Below are positions 17,112 through 25,064 of a stretch of DNA of 64,000 bases, piece after piece. A model generated the notes under the pieces. That model was not told the origin of the DNA, did no database searches, and saw only the letters and a list, made by a program, of their open reading frames with translations. The position numbers and the translations under genes are program-made. The stretch is from JABDIY01 sp963751955 (lineage in GTDB: Bacteria > Actinomycetota > Acidimicrobiia > Acidimicrobiales > SZUA-35): NCBI GenBank assembly GCA_963751955.1, contig CAVVWM010000002.1, positions 434,001-498,000 of the forward strand, read 5' to 3'. Each line of letters starts with the position of its first letter. The stretch's first letter is position 1.

Positions 17112-17314
17112 CTCCACCTTCGGTGGGGAGCGTTCATTCGCCACGCAGGCTTGAGCCTGCGGCCCTACTCTCTATCAGCCAACCACGAGCTGCGCCGGGA
17201 CTCGCGCTCGCTGCGCCTCGCTTGAGGGAACCCTTGCTACCAGCGCTCGGAGGAGTGACCCTTGATCGACGTCCCCAGGTTCTGAACCCGGCAGCGGGGA
17301 GGGGTCAGACCCCG
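17112..17314. terminator. Convergent intergenic region with several hairpins
   Basis: Between convergent gdhA and serS. Directly after gdhA is CCACC-TTC-GGTGG. Then CGCAGGC-TTGA-GCCTGCG makes a perfect seven-pair hairpin near 17144-17162. Near the serS stop (17295-17312) AGCGGGG...CCCCGCT can pair on the minus strand. None has a strong T-run. The segment GTTCATTCGCCACGCAGGCTTGAGCCTGCGGCC resembles the hairpin core of the 9070-9395 repeats (GTTCCCCGCCACGGAGGCCTTAGCCCGTGGCC), suggesting a diverged family member. Confidence 0.5.
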
Positions 17315-18568
17315 CTACTTCGGTTCGATCGCTTCGAGTCCAGCGGTGTAGGGGTGGAGGACCTGCGGGACGGTGATGGATCCGTCGGGGTTCTGATGGT
17401 TCTCAAAGATTGCGAGGAGTGTGCGTCCGATCGCACACGCGGTCCCGTTGAGCGTATGAACCAGTTCCGAACCGCTGTCGGTTTTCACCCTGGTCGACAT
17501 CCGCCTTGCCGAATAGTCGGTGTAGTTCGAACATGAGGTGACTTCTCGGTACCGCTGCTCAGAACCAAGCCAGACCTCGATGTCGTACTTCTTGGCTGCG
17601 GCTGCTCCCAGATCACCGGCAGCCACCGTGATCAGCCGATACGGCAAACCGAGCTCGGTGAAGATCTCCTCTTCGATCTCTCGCAGCGCCTCCAGCTCAT
17701 CCCAGCTCTTGTCGGGGTGGGCATAGGAGAACATCTCCACCTTGTCGAATTGATGCACACGAAACAGGCCCTGGGTGTCCTTGCCGTACGTGCCTGCCTC
17801 ACGGCGAAAGCAGCTCGAGTATCCGGCATAACGAACCGGAAGGTCCTCGAGAGCCAGTCGCTCACCACGATGAAGGCCCGCCAGACCCACCTCGCTCGTA
17901 CCGACCAGAAACAGCTCGTCCTTTTCAAGTTCGTAGACTTGATTTCGGTCGGTAGGGAAGAACCCAGCCTCGGTCAACATCTCCTCGCGTACCAGAACCG
18001 GAACAACTACCGGCGTGAAGTCTCGAGCCATCAGCTTGTTCAATGTCCATTGGACGAGCCCAAACTGGAGGCGGACCGCATCACCCATGATGTAGGCGAA
18101 TCGGCTGCCGCTCATTCGAACAGCCCGCTCGGTGTCAACAAGTCCGAGCTTCTCGCCGATCTCGGCATGGGAAAGCGGTGGAGGGCCGCTCGCAACGCCT
18201 TGGACCCGCTCAACCCGAAAGCCGTCCTCGCCACCGTCGGGAACTGACTCATGAGCGGGGTTGGGGATCTGCAGGGCAATCTGGTTCAGCTTGTCCTCCA
18301 ACAGGCTGAGTTCGATTTCGGCATTAGCGAGTCGGGCCTTCAACTCTTTCGCTCCCGCGATCTTGGCCTCGCGATCAACCGGAGCCGCTATGCCAATGTC
18401 CTTGCTGGCCTGGTTCGCCTCGGCTCGCAACGACTCGGTGTTGGTGCGCTGGATACGGGATGACTCTGCCAGCTCGACCAGGGAGCCGACAACTTCGGGG
18501 TCAGCTCCTTTGCGGATCGCGCCGAGGCGATAGTCATCGTCGTCAGTGAGTCGGCGTAAGTCGATCAT
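17315..18568 (-). CDS. serS: Seryl-tRNA synthetase
   Basis: Charges tRNA-Ser and also tRNA-Sec with serine, so it provides the substrate for SelA. 417 aa. The N-terminal half (about 30-105) is the antiparallel coiled-coil arm that reads the long variable loop. Class II motifs are present: motif 2 as SSCFRREAGTYGKDTQGLFRVHQFDKVE and motif 3 as HTLNGTACAIGRTLLAIFENHQ. Serine-pocket TSEVGLAGLH is also seen. It follows no obvious operon partner. Confidence 0.98.
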   Translation of the reverse strand: MIDLRRLTDDDDYRLGAIRKGADPEVVGSLVELAESSRIQRTNTESLRAEANQASKDIGIAAPVDREAKIAGAKELKARLANAEIELSLLEDKLNQIALQIPNPAHESVPDGGEDGFRVERVQGVASGPPPLSHAEIGEKLGLVDTERAVRMSGSRFAYIMGDAVRLQFGLVQWTLNKLMARDFTPVVVPVLVREEMLTEAGFFPTDRNQVYELEKDELFLVGTSEVGLAGLHRGERLALEDLPVRYAGYSSCFRREAGTYGKDTQGLFRVHQFDKVEMFSYAHPDKSWDELEALREIEEEIFTELGLPYRLITVAAGDLGAAAAKKYDIEVWLGSEQRYREVTSCSNYTDYSARRMSTRVKTDSGSELVHTLNGTACAIGRTLLAIFENHQNPDGSITVPQVLHPYTAGLEAIEPK

Positions 18569-18631
18569 CGTGGATTGACGATAGAGCCCTCACCGCACCG
18601 TTACGCAGGTTTGGATGTGAGGCCGGTTCGA

Positions 18632-18802
18632 TCAGTAGTTGGTGTCGAGCAGCTCGGAATCGGCATGCTCAGCATCGGAATTGCTCTTGAGCGCCCACCC
18701 GATCACGGCCGCAGCCACAGTGGTTGACATCAGGAATCCCACCGGAATCAGAAGCAGGACAGCAACGATGATGAAGACTCCGAGCACGGTCTCATCGTAC
18801 AA
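18632..18802 (-). CDS. Small single-membrane-segment protein (hypothetical)
   Basis: A 56-aa frame from TTG 18802: MYDETVLGVFIIVAVLLLIP and on through GFLMSTTVAAAVIGWALK to a polar acidic tail. It has a strongly hydrophobic stretch of about 35 residues followed by a charged C-terminus, typical of small membrane proteins. It fills the gap between the Mo-hydroxylase-like gene and serS, on the same strand as both. No good ribosome binding site is visible, so the start is uncertain. No function recognised. Confidence 0.45.
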   Translation of the reverse strand: MYDETVLGVFIIVAVLLLIPVGFLMSTTVAAAVIGWALKSNSDAEHADSELLDTNY

Positions 18803-18814
18803 CCACGCGTGTGG

Positions 18815-20410
18815 TCAGACTGTACCTACCGGGAGTTTCACCGGCCACCGGGGGCTGTAACCCGAGGTCCGCCAAGCCAAAGACGCTGCGGCGGCGAAAA
18901 CTGCATCGCTACCGTTCACAGACTCAACCCAAGGTTCGTCGATGATCTCGATGGTGATTCGGGGGGTGTCGACGGATCGAACGATTCCAAGACTGCGAAC
19001 GGTCAGATCGTGAATCTCGCCGGCTGCGTCGGTGGTCATGGCTTCGGATGTTACCCAGCTCCAACCCATGTGGGCAGCACCCACACAGTAGGAAAGCAGA
19101 GCACTTTCATCGAGTACTGCTCCGGCCGAAACCGAGATACGGATCTCATTCGGGCCGCCGTCGGCGCTGGCTGTCCCCCCCATGGGACCGGCAACCGTGA
19201 TCGGCTGGTGAGGGTCTTGTAGCGCGGATCGCAGTACTGCGATTTCGGCCCATACCGCCGCCCTGATGCCAATGTCGGTTGGTGGTCCGGGGATCTCCAG
19301 CTCGCGGAGCTCAAACTCGGGGGCGAAATCTGCGACAAGCTTGGCTGCCCCGGCGGTGGAAGCGACGACCAGCGTGCCACTTCCGTCCGCCCGTATACCC
19401 GCTGCGATCGGTGGCCGCTTGGGCCCGAGACGTATAACGTCTTCGCGGCTGTAGAGGGCCAGCACGGTACGCCCGTAGTGGTCCGCCAACTCGTGGGCGG
19501 CGTGCTCCACCTCTCCCCCGGTCTTGCCTCCGAATGCGCCGCCATTGCCCAGAGCTGGGGCAGGCTCACCACCCACCTCACACCATGATGCGTCGGTTTC
19601 CAGATAGGCGGGGTCGGTCCAGGTGGTTTGAAGCGTCGCTACGAAATCGCCTTCGGGTACCGGGATCGGGTAGTGGTGGTCCATAGTGGTTCGCCGGCCC
19701 TGCACTTTCCCCCCAAGTTGCCGAGCCTCCGACAGGGTCTCTCCAACAAACCATTCCCCTCGCAAGTTCGGCACCGCGATCAGTGCATCGTCGGGTGCGG
19801 TGTCGGCTGCGAATCCACCTGCGCCGAGGGCCGAGGACGGCGACATCTCCTGAGGTGCCCCACCTTCTAGTCGGATACGTTCGGCCCGTTCGTCAGTCAT
19901 CCGGGGTGCATCAACCAAACGGTTTCGGTGAAGCAGCTCAAATGCGTCGGTAATCGTCTGCCAGCCGGTGCAGCGGCACATGTGGGCCAGGAGAGCCTGA
20001 TCGGCAGCAGCCTTGGACTCACTCGCGCTGATGTCGGATTCCAGTCCGTCAAGAGTCGCTTCGAGCCGAAGAATGATCCCCGGCGTGCAGTACCCGCACT
20101 GACTTCCACCGGTCGCACAGAGGGTCTGACCCCATGCCTCAGCCCGGTCGTCGGCGAGACCCTCGATCGTGACGATGGAGCGGCCTCGAACCCGCCGCGC
20201 CGGCGTCACACAGGCGACCCTGGGCTGACCATCAACCAGAACGGTGCAACAGCCACATTGACCCTGAGGGCTGCATCCGTCCTTGGCCCCGGTGAGTCTC
20301 AGATCTTCCCGGAGCACGCCGAGCAATGTGTCGCCCCTGTCAGGAACCTCGTGAACGTGACCATTGACCGTCAGTTCCAGCACCCTCCCCGACCCGTTGT
20401 CCCTCACCAC
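18815..20410 (-). CDS. [2Fe-2S] ferredoxin / shortened molybdenum-hydroxylase fusion
   Basis: 531 aa. Residues 1-150 are a complete XdhC/CoxS-type iron-sulfur subunit: plant-type site DGCSPQGQCGCCTVLVDG (C46, C52, C54/C55, C67) and the second [2Fe-2S] domain QCGYC (C105, C108) with MCRCTGW (C145, C147). The remainder resembles the Mo-binding subunit but is far shorter than the usual 700-800 aa: GNGGAFGGKTGGEVEHAAHELADHYGRTVLALYSREDV matches the GGGFGGK...SREE core, while most of the substrate-channel and C-terminal region (including the GVGE-type catalytic Glu) is not seen. No separate FAD subunit is nearby. It could be a degenerate or partner-dependent hydroxylase. Continuous frame, so not a simple frameshift product. 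Confidence 0.75.
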   Translation of the reverse strand: MVRDNGSGRVLELTVNGHVHEVPDRGDTLLGVLREDLRLTGAKDGCSPQGQCGCCTVLVDGQPRVACVTPARRVRGRSIVTIEGLADDRAEAWGQTLCATGGSQCGYCTPGIILRLEATLDGLESDISASESKAAADQALLAHMCRCTGWQTITDAFELLHRNRLVDAPRMTDERAERIRLEGGAPQEMSPSSALGAGGFAADTAPDDALIAVPNLRGEWFVGETLSEARQLGGKVQGRRTTMDHHYPIPVPEGDFVATLQTTWTDPAYLETDASWCEVGGEPAPALGNGGAFGGKTGGEVEHAAHELADHYGRTVLALYSREDVIRLGPKRPPIAAGIRADGSGTLVVASTAGAAKLVADFAPEFELRELEIPGPPTDIGIRAAVWAEIAVLRSALQDPHQPITVAGPMGGTASADGGPNEIRISVSAGAVLDESALLSYCVGAAHMGWSWVTSEAMTTDAAGEIHDLTVRSLGIVRSVDTPRITIEIIDEPWVESVNGSDAVFAAAASLAWRTSGYSPRWPVKLPVGTV

Positions 20411-20425
20411 AACAGGATACGTTCA

Positions 20426-21373
20426 ATGGTGATGACCAAACGTTGCTCGCAGAGGGCATTCCCTGCAACTAACCGCCGTCAGTTTCTCGTCGCCGGAACC
20501 GCAACCTTGGCCGTGAGTGGGTTCGGTCTGACCGGCTGTTCCGGCAACGATGACACAGCTCCTCCCCAGCTCCAGTCGCTGTTCTTTCCCTCTTTTGTCC
20601 TGGCAGCTGGAATCGAACAGCGAATCCCATTCGGGCTGATCGATCAGGGCATCCCGTTGAACGAGGACACCACGACATTTCGAGCGAAGATCCGTCGCGG
20701 TGAACAGATTGTGTTCGACGGGGAGGTGCCGGCCCGAATTGTCACCCACGACCACCCCGAAGGAAACGAGACACAACCCCACGAACACGCCGACCTACTG
20801 CGCTACTTCGCAGTACGGGCCACCTTCGAGGATCCCGGAATCTACGACCTCGAGCTGTCCTTCGATGACAAAGCCGCCAGCCTCCCGTTCCAGATCTTCG
20901 ATCAAGAGGATGTGGTCGTCCCTCTTCCCGGAGAGACGCTGCCCGAACTCCGGTTTCCGACCTTCGGCAACGAGATGGACATGGATCCCATTTGCACCCA
21001 ATTCGCTGGTCCCTGTCCGCTCCACGACAAGACGATCGAAGAAGCTCTGGAAACCGGTCGACCGCTGGCGCTTCTCATCGCCACGCCGGCGTTCTGTGAA
21101 ACCGCTTACTGCGGTCCGGTACTGGATGTGATGTTGGAGCTCCGGCCCGATTTCCCCAACATCGAGTTTCTCCACGCCGAGGTGTACCAGAACCCCAACG
21201 AGGCCGACGGAAACTTCCTTGACGAACGAGTGCTCAGGTCACCAACGGTGGTTGACCTGGACTTGCCGTTCGAGCCCACGCTGTTCCTGCTTCGGCCTGA
21301 CCGCACGATCATGGACCGCATCGACAACGTCTATGACAACACCGAACTCCGCGAAGCGCTTCAGAAGCTCTAG
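20426..21373 (+). CDS. Tat-exported lipoprotein with thioredoxin-like domain
   Basis: 315 aa. The N-terminus has a twin-arginine signal, NRRQFLVAGTATLAVSGFGLTGC, with a lipobox Cys, so it should be folded before export and anchored to the outer face of the membrane. The middle (about 50-190) is a beta-rich domain with many acidic residues and a THDHPEGNETQPHEHAD segment that could bind metal. The C-terminal part looks thioredoxin-like: ALLIATPAFCETAYCGPVLDVMLEL, with a CX4C in place of CXXC, and a cis-Pro-like LRSPTVVDLDLPFEPTLFLLRPD. Possible role in extracytoplasmic thiol chemistry or metal delivery; substrate unknown. Divergent from the Mo-hydroxylase gene. Confidence 0.7.
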   Translation: MVMTKRCSQRAFPATNRRQFLVAGTATLAVSGFGLTGCSGNDDTAPPQLQSLFFPSFVLAAGIEQRIPFGLIDQGIPLNEDTTTFRAKIRRGEQIVFDGEVPARIVTHDHPEGNETQPHEHADLLRYFAVRATFEDPGIYDLELSFDDKAASLPFQIFDQEDVVVPLPGETLPELRFPTFGNEMDMDPICTQFAGPCPLHDKTIEEALETGRPLALLIATPAFCETAYCGPVLDVMLELRPDFPNIEFLHAEVYQNPNEADGNFLDERVLRSPTVVDLDLPFEPTLFLLRPDRTIMDRIDNVYDNTELREALQKL

Positions 21374-21578
21374 CGGGCTGCGACGATTCGGGACGCTAAC
21401 CCGTAGGTTGACCGAATCCACGATCGCCCGCGGCCGCTACTGCGCTGGTGCGAGTCGAGTTCGGGCGGGACCGTGAAGCAAGACGGCAGCGCTCCGAAGG
21501 AGCGAACCGCTCGAGTAAGAACGTGGGCCCGGAGGACGAGCGATGAACCTCGGTGTGGAACGGGCCGCTGCAGGTGAA
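21374..21578. other. Intergenic, no gene seen
   Basis: About 205 bases between convergent genes. GC-rich, with a GCGCTCCGAAGGAGCG hairpin (around 21489-21504) that could help terminate transcription. No credible coding frame. Confidence 0.4.
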
Positions 21579-21905
21579 CTAGCTGAAGCTCTGACCGCAG
21601 CCGCAGGTTCGCTGAGCGTTGGGGTTGTCGATACTGAAGCCGGTCTGTTGTAGACCGTCTTTGTAGTCGAGCGTGGCACCGGTGAGAAGTGAGGCACTGG
21701 TTGCATCGACGACCACCCGAACGCTGTCGCCATAGGTTGTCACCTGATCCACTTCGGTATCGGACTCGGCATCGAAGAACATCTCATAGCTGAAGCCCGA
21801 GCACCCGCCAGGTCGCACTGCGACCCGCAGAGCGAGGGCTTCGTCGTTCTCTTCCTTTAGCAGCTCTGAGACCTTCGACGTGGCGCTGTCGGTAAGTGTG
21901 ATCAC
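21579..21905 (-). CDS. erpA: A-type iron-sulfur carrier/insertion protein (ErpA/IscA)
   Basis: 108 aa from GTG 21905, which has GGAGG five bases upstream. It shows the A-type carrier pattern: VRPGGCSGFSYEMFF for the first Cys, and the C-terminal CGCGQSF for the other two. DYKDGLQQTGFSIDNPNA between them is the standard family segment. It delivers [2Fe-2S]/[4Fe-4S] clusters to apoproteins, and could serve the iron-sulfur enzymes in this region. Stands alone, without other isc or suf genes. Confidence 0.93.
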   Translation of the reverse strand: MITLTDSATSKVSELLKEENDEALALRVAVRPGGCSGFSYEMFFDAESDTEVDQVTTYGDSVRVVVDATSASLLTGATLDYKDGLQQTGFSIDNPNAQRTCGCGQSFS

Positions 21906-22129
21906 ATCAACCTCCAAAGGGTTTATGGCCCGCCAATACCGGCGTGCGAACCATGATTCTACCGGAAACCGGCACTCGCTGACCATACCCGGCCAAACGG
22001 TCCCGGGTCCGCCCAGGTTCACGCCACCGCCAAAGAGATCGTCTCGGACATCGTGCCTACTGTGAGCATGGCGAGCTCTACCGCCAGCATGCTGGCCGCG
22101 GTCGAGGCCGCACTCGACGTGAGTGACGC

Positions 22130-22864
22130 CTAGCCAGGGTCCGATTGAGTTCGAATGACCGTGAGGGTGTCACCGACGAAGTGGCTGGACGGGATGAGCA
22201 TCGTGGCCCCGGTTGAGTCGCGAACCTCGACCGCCGTCGGTCGGACTGCGATCACGGTGCCGGTGATCAACCCGACCGACACCTGATCGCCTTCGCTCAC
22301 GAGGCGACGAACCGCCCGACTGGAAGCAACTTCTTTGGCGACAGCTTGACCGCCCAGACCGACCAACAGCGTCATGCTGGCAGCCAGGCCAAAGAACAGC
22401 GCTCCCAGAACGATGTTGATGATCGTCGTGTCAATCCCGATCTGGGTGACGGCGAGGACCGTGGCCATGCCAACGATCAGGGCCTTGACCGCCATGTTGA
22501 CCTGCCGTTGAACTCGGGCGCTGGAGCGACCCATCATCGGCCGCAACGCCGCCTGCACGAATGACGTGACGACGTTGGCCCCTATGACGATGATCGCGGC
22601 CGTCAGCACTCGTGGCAGGAATGCGATGAGGTCTTTGGGAATCTCTGCTAGCGCGTCGGGCTGCACGATGCCCAGCGCAGCCATGAGCCCTGCAATTACG
22701 AATCCGTACATCACCAGGCTGCTCAGCGGCTTTGCGGCGTCGCGGATCGGCTCGGGTTGGCTTTCGCCGGACAGGTAGTGGTTGGTGATTCGCCCGAGAA
22801 TGTTGCCGAGTACGATTCCTCCGGCGAGGAAGCTAGCGACGAGTATCCAATCGAGGATGGTCAT
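22130..22864 (-). CDS. CmpX/MscS-like membrane protein
   Basis: 244 aa with four or five membrane segments: residues about 4-24, 48-68, 82-105 and 125-150/155-175. A beta-rich C-terminal segment follows (GDQVSVGLITGTVIAVRPTAVEVRDSTGATMLIPSSHFV), resembling the MscS beta domain with its usual VRDxxGxxxxIPNxxF line. The repeated TM-helix architecture is that of CmpX-type relatives of small-conductance mechanosensitive channels. It probably gates under membrane tension, but this is family-level inference. It lies 18 bases downstream of the anti-sigma gene and may be in its operon. Confidence 0.75.
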   Translation of the reverse strand: MTILDWILVASFLAGGIVLGNILGRITNHYLSGESQPEPIRDAAKPLSSLVMYGFVIAGLMAALGIVQPDALAEIPKDLIAFLPRVLTAAIIVIGANVVTSFVQAALRPMMGRSSARVQRQVNMAVKALIVGMATVLAVTQIGIDTTIINIVLGALFFGLAASMTLLVGLGGQAVAKEVASSRAVRRLVSEGDQVSVGLITGTVIAVRPTAVEVRDSTGATMLIPSSHFVGDTLTVIRTQSDPG

Positions 22865-22882
22865 GGGTTTCCTTGGTTTGCT

Positions 22883-23212
22883 CTAGTCCTCGGGAGGAGT
22901 TGGATCGACGATCAGCAGACGGCTTGTTTCTACACCGGCCCCGAACATTTCGGCCATGAGGCCTACCAATTCGCGCCCGGAAAGCCGCTCGCTGACCTGG
23001 GTTTCGAGCCGGTCGGGAAGATCCCTAGGGGCTGCGAGCACCTGGGCGAGTGCAAAAACCAAGGGTTCGCTTGCACTCGATTCGCCGAGGGCTTCGATTA
23101 CCGACGCACAGCGGTCGCAGCCATCGATGTGGGCGTCGAGCTTGGGGTCATCACCGGTGAGGCCATTCAGCCAGGTGCTCAGTTGATCTTTTGATGGGTG
23201 GCGGAATCTCAT
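22883..23212 (-). CDS. Putative zinc-finger anti-sigma factor
   Basis: 109 aa, starting at ATG 23212 that overlaps the sigma gene stop (CATGA) with GAGGAG upstream. The N-terminal half has the ZAS-type arrangement LDAHIDGCDRCASVIEALGE (HxxxCxxC), as in anti-sigma factors that hold ECF sigmas. No membrane segment follows, so it would be soluble, perhaps redox-sensitive. Coupling to the ECF sigma gene supports this. Confidence 0.72.
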   Translation of the reverse strand: MRFRHPSKDQLSTWLNGLTGDDPKLDAHIDGCDRCASVIEALGESSASEPLVFALAQVLAAPRDLPDRLETQVSERLSGRELVGLMAEMFGAGVETSRLLIVDPTPPED

Positions 23213-23832
23213 GGAGCCCACTCCTCGAGTGCAGAACCAAGACGTTTGCGAGCCCTCATGAGTCGCGTCTTCACTGTAGAAAGCGGCACGTCGAGCACCT
23301 CAGCTATCTCGTCATAGGGCAGGCCTTCGATCTCGCGCAACACGACAACCGAGCGAGAAAGATCGTCCAACTCACCGAGAGCCACAACAAAGTCCTTCAT
23401 TGCCTCTCGGTTCTCGACCTTTCGCTCCACCAGTCCATCCTGACCCGTTTCCTCTTCCGGCATTGTAAATGGATCCATGGCGACCATTCGATTTGCACGG
23501 ATGGTGGAGATCGCCGTGTTCCGGGCTATCCGCAGTACCCACGACTTCAGGGATGACTCACCTCGGAATGTGGGAAGGGCAAGCCACGCCTTCACCAACG
23601 TGTCCTGGGCAATGTCTTCAGCGAGAGCCGCGTCTCGCACCACCGACAGCGCCACACGATAAATCGACTCGCCGTGTTGGACCACCAGCGCAGACAGATC
23701 GTCGGGATTCGGTGGCTCCACCCCGGATTCGACGGAGGTGTGTATCGATTCGGTTACCCGCTTCGCTGTTTCGATGGCCCACGCAATCAACAGCCCACGT
23801 GGGCGGCGAAGCGGCGTGACTGCGAACATCAT
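23209..23832 (-). CDS. ECF-family RNA polymerase sigma factor
   Basis: 207 aa from ATG 23832. Region 2 is present as YRVALSVVRDAALAEDIAQDTLVKAWLALPTFRGESSLKSWVLRIARNTAISTIRANR, and region 4 as LSRSVVVLREIEGLPYDEIAEVLDVPLSTVKTRLMRARKRLGSAL. A longer frame runs upstream through a terminator hairpin and is rejected. It precedes the anti-sigma and the MscS-like gene on the same strand, suggesting an envelope or osmotic stress regulon, which is inference. Confidence 0.92.
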   Translation of the reverse strand: MMFAVTPLRRPRGLLIAWAIETAKRVTESIHTSVESGVEPPNPDDLSALVVQHGESIYRVALSVVRDAALAEDIAQDTLVKAWLALPTFRGESSLKSWVLRIARNTAISTIRANRMVAMDPFTMPEEETGQDGLVERKVENREAMKDFVVALGELDDLSRSVVVLREIEGLPYDEIAEVLDVPLSTVKTRLMRARKRLGSALEEWAP

Positions 23833-23903
23833 CGTTCTCGACCGTACTGGTGTGGTGAATAGGTGCGACGGGTCAATGTGCTGGAACGCTGCTGAGAAAA
23901 GAG

Positions 23904-23936
23904 GAAGGGAGCCAGGCCCCAAGCCTGACTCCCTTC
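23904..23936 (-). terminator. Rho-independent terminator after CmpX-like gene
   Basis: On the minus strand a 13-14 pair stem (GAAGGGAG.CAGGC with GCCTG.CTCCCTTC, one mismatch) with a five-base loop is followed by CTCTTTTCTC. It lies downstream of the 24023-24715 gene and upstream of the sigma gene on the same strand, so it separates two transcription units. Confidence 0.85.
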
Positions 23937-24022
23937 TTTACGAGGCCGGATCGCCCACCGGCCCCATGCACCAAACCTGACGCATGTGGGACGGTGTTAG
24001 TCGCGAAACTTCTGGGGTTTCT

Positions 24023-24715
24023 TTAGGGAGTAGGAGAGGACTTATCGCTCACGGTTCCTGTAACCCGGTCATAGACCGCCGGCCAGAAGCGATCACGAGC
24101 TTCCCAGATGCCGCCGATTCCGAACTTGAGAATGAGGATCAGGCTGATGCTGCCGATAATGGCTGTGAAGAGCTGGTCGACGATGTCCGCAGCGAACTCG
24201 AGCTGATCGACCGCAGCAAAGCCACCAATCAACCAGATCGCTGCAACGGCCACAGTCGTCATTAGATTGCCGAATTCCTGCCCGGCAACGGCTGGCGCAA
24301 GAATATTGCGTACGGCGTTGGCCACGAGGCCGGTGACAATGACGATGACGATGGCGACAATCGCCTTGGGGATGAACGCAATCAGATCGTTGACCACATC
24401 GCTCACTGGGTTATCGCCGAACGCACTGAGGGCGATCTGGAGGACAACCAGCATGATCAGGTAGTAGATAATCATCGCAAGAAACTTGCCGCTGTCGGCA
24501 AAGCCGGCCCGCTCAAGAGGTCCACCGATGCCGGCCTTGTCGATATAATCATCAAAGCGGATCTTGCGGAGCAGCGTGACGATTGCTCGGCGAATGAATC
24601 GTGCGATGAAGTACCCGACGACGAGAATCAGGATCAGGACGATCAGATTCGGAATAAAGCTGAAGAGTTTGCTGAACGCATCCTCGATCGGCTGTTGGAA
24701 TTCCACAGCAAGCAT
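24023..24715 (-). CDS. CmpX-like conserved TM-helix membrane protein
   Basis: 230 aa with four hydrophobic segments at about 22-42, 80-100, 115-140 and 155-205. Internal TM-helix repeats each contain a short amphipathic NLIxxIPKAIVAI-type turn (FSFIPNLIVLILILVVGYFIARFI and NDLIAFIPKAIVAIVIVIVTGLVANAV), the signature of the CmpX-type TM-helix family related to MscS. The gene at 22130-22864 is a second member. It ends at a clear terminator. Confidence 0.8.
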   Translation of the reverse strand: MLAVEFQQPIEDAFSKLFSFIPNLIVLILILVVGYFIARFIRRAIVTLLRKIRFDDYIDKAGIGGPLERAGFADSGKFLAMIIYYLIMLVVLQIALSAFGDNPVSDVVNDLIAFIPKAIVAIVIVIVTGLVANAVRNILAPAVAGQEFGNLMTTVAVAAIWLIGGFAAVDQLEFAADIVDQLFTAIIGSISLILILKFGIGGIWEARDRFWPAVYDRVTGTVSDKSSPTP

Positions 24716-25064
24716 GGTTTTCTCCCTATTGGTTTGGTATGCGACGCAGTTCGCCGGCTCCTATTAAGACGCAACTTAGGCGCGTAAGTCGCGGCATTTC
24801 ATCTGACGATTTGGTTACGCCCAGTGTCAACGCTGCACGCGTCGCTCAGGTCACGGGCTGTGTTATCTGTGAGATCACGCCACAGAAAGTGATAGATCCT
24901 GCATACAACACTGACTTGTGGTCCAAACAGCGCACACCGGCGATGACTACGCTTGCCGTGAAGTTCTCAGGGATGTCTCAGTTTTAACCGCACTCAGTGT
25001 TGAGCTTCTGTGGGGATTGAGCCCCGATCCCGAAGACGGGGACCACTCGCTCGCAGACTGGGGG
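24716..25064. other. Intergenic, about 350 bases
   Basis: No convincing gene. A frame at 24739-24987 (plus) lacks a ribosome binding site and has untypical composition. The left part should hold the promoter of the minus-strand CmpX-like gene. Near 25022-25041 CCCCG...CGGGG and CCCG-AAGA-CGGG are alternative hairpins just after the MBL-fold gene and could end its transcript. Confidence 0.45.

Noticed and set aside
22068..22130. Short plus-strand frame MASSTASMLAAVEAALDVSDA
   Set aside because: Only 21 codons with no upstream ribosome binding site; lies in the gap upstream of erpA and has no known relative.
24739..24987. Plus-strand frame of 82 aa in the gap
   Set aside because: No ribosome binding site, no family resemblance, and it runs over the promoter area of the minus-strand CmpX-like gene.
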